A DNA stretch of 64,000 nt from a virus. The notes beneath the pieces are model-generated. The model searched no databases and was not told the origin of the DNA. It saw nothing but the letters and a program-made list of their open reading frames with translations. The stretch lies in IMG/VR virus record IMGVR_UViG_3300008259_004660, positions 1-64,000 of that record; one strand, given 5' to 3'. The translations under genes and the position numbers were made by a program. Of the stretch, positions 63,564 to 64,000 are shown in pieces; within the stretch, counting starts at the first letter, position 1, and every line of letters begins with the position of its first letter.

Positions 63564-64000
63564 ATGAAAAACTCAAATGTATTGAGTATAAGCGTTGAAA
63601 ATGCATGGAAGCCGTTGCCAGTTTCAGAGTGGAATGAAGAAAATGCACGGCATCTATTAAACAGAGCAGGATGGACAGCGACACCAGAAATGTTGAAGCT
63701 TGCTGTTTCAGAAGGATTGGGAAAAACACTTAATAGACTTTTTTCTTTGGGAGCAATGTCAAAGGGAATTATAAAACCGCCTTCTGTAGTAAGATTTGAA
63801 AATGAGGAGAAAGAGCTTCAAGCATCATTAAGAGGAGCAACTTCACCAGAAGAGCGTGCAAAAATTCGCAGAGAAATACAAAACAAGGAAAGAAACGGAA
63901 TAAATGATTTGGCGATGCAATGGATTAAAGATGCCGCCGAAATTGAAAATTCTGCATTTTACAAGTGGGTGTTGTTTTTAAGCGATGTGTATGTAGTTGG
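63564..64000 (+). CDS. DUF1800 family protein, N-terminal part (runs off the window)
   Basis: At least 145 aa, cut by the window edge. 'WNEENARHLLNRAGWTATPEMLKLAVSEGLGKTLNRLFS' is the DUF1800 N-terminal signature (A-x-H-L-L-x-R-A-G-x-x-A-T-P). 'DLAMQWIKDAAEIENSAFYKWVLFLSDVYVV' matches the following W-x-x-x-M...EK..lFW..H-type segment. DUF1800 proteins are large bacterial proteins of unknown role, usually exported and paired with DUF1501. No signal peptide is visible here. ATATTTAT ends 7 nt before the ATG. Presence in a phage is unusual. Confidence 0.72.
   Translation, partial: MKNSNVLSISVENAWKPLPVSEWNEENARHLLNRAGWTATPEMLKLAVSEGLGKTLNRLFSLGAMSKGIIKPPSVVRFENEEKELQASLRGATSPEERAKIRREIQNKERNGINDLAMQWIKDAAEIENSAFYKWVLFLSDVYVV

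Overview
The window reads as part of the genome of a large, AT-rich, tailed double-stranded DNA phage with T4-like features. It carries a T4 gp1-type dNMP kinase, a candidate gp62-type clamp-loader subunit, a UvsW/SNF2-type helicase, a T4 Rnl1-type RNA ligase, an ATP-dependent DNA ligase, dUTPase, ThyX, free-standing HNH endonucleases, tRNA genes, a tmRNA, and long runs of short genes joined by ATGA stop/start overlaps. No capsid, terminase or polymerase gene lies in the window, so the phage assignment rests on this gene mix. The host cannot be read directly. A signal-peptide beta-barrel protein with a C-terminal Phe and a lipobox protein point to a Gram-negative cell.

Layout. 0-3 kb: a stand-alone cyclic-nucleotide-binding domain protein, then a tRNA-Leu trio (TAG, CAA, TAA) interrupted by an unexplained 305-base stretch and an HNH homing-type endonuclease. 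2.5-6.8 kb: secreted Ig-like proteins and small fibre/appendage proteins. 5.6-8.3 kb, minus strand: macro domain, metallophosphoesterase, cyclic-phosphate receiver (cREC) and SLOG-type genes, a set suited to ADP-ribose or RNA-end chemistry. 8.4-9 kb: a 180-nt structured RNA candidate followed 6 nt later by a complete tmRNA. 9-18 kb: outer-membrane-like barrel, UvsE-type repair enzyme, RNA ligase, HNH, clamp loader, dNMP kinase and a Cas4-like nuclease. 18-32 kb: a long one-strand array of about nine glycosyltransferases and five methyltransferase-like genes, with one more glycosyltransferase at 9.9 kb. 32-42 kb: dUTPase, GMP reductase, peptidase, DUF5661-like and lipoprotein genes, helicase and a decayed HNH. 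42-47.4 kb: four Pro-Thr-rich structural proteins, three sharing a new N-terminal module and one carrying a trypsin-like protease plus a six-repeat propeller-like region. 47-56 kb: RNase Z-like protein, HNH, phosphoesterase, DNA ligase and many small genes. 56-64 kb: a phosphoesterase, a heme oxygenase directly followed by a ferredoxin-dependent bilin reductase, ThyX, a flavodoxin-fold reductase and the start of a DUF1800 protein.

Expression signals are unusually consistent. Many genes are preceded by TTGAC(A/T) - 16/17 nt - (T/C)ATAGT-like promoters. The TGA stop of the upstream gene often lies inside the -35 box, and the ATG sits only 6-12 nt after the -10, which predicts leaderless or near-leaderless mRNAs. 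A second motif, ATATTTAT, lies 2-22 nt before the starts of structural and some other genes on both strands and may be a late-promoter element. Good rho-independent terminators close several units.

The most notable items are the heme oxygenase/bilin reductase pair, the stop-in-minus-35 promoter design, the tmRNA with its structured leader, the stand-alone cNMP-binding protein with the macro/cREC/SLOG cluster as possible counter-defence functions, and the large glycosylation array alongside Thr-rich fibre stalks.
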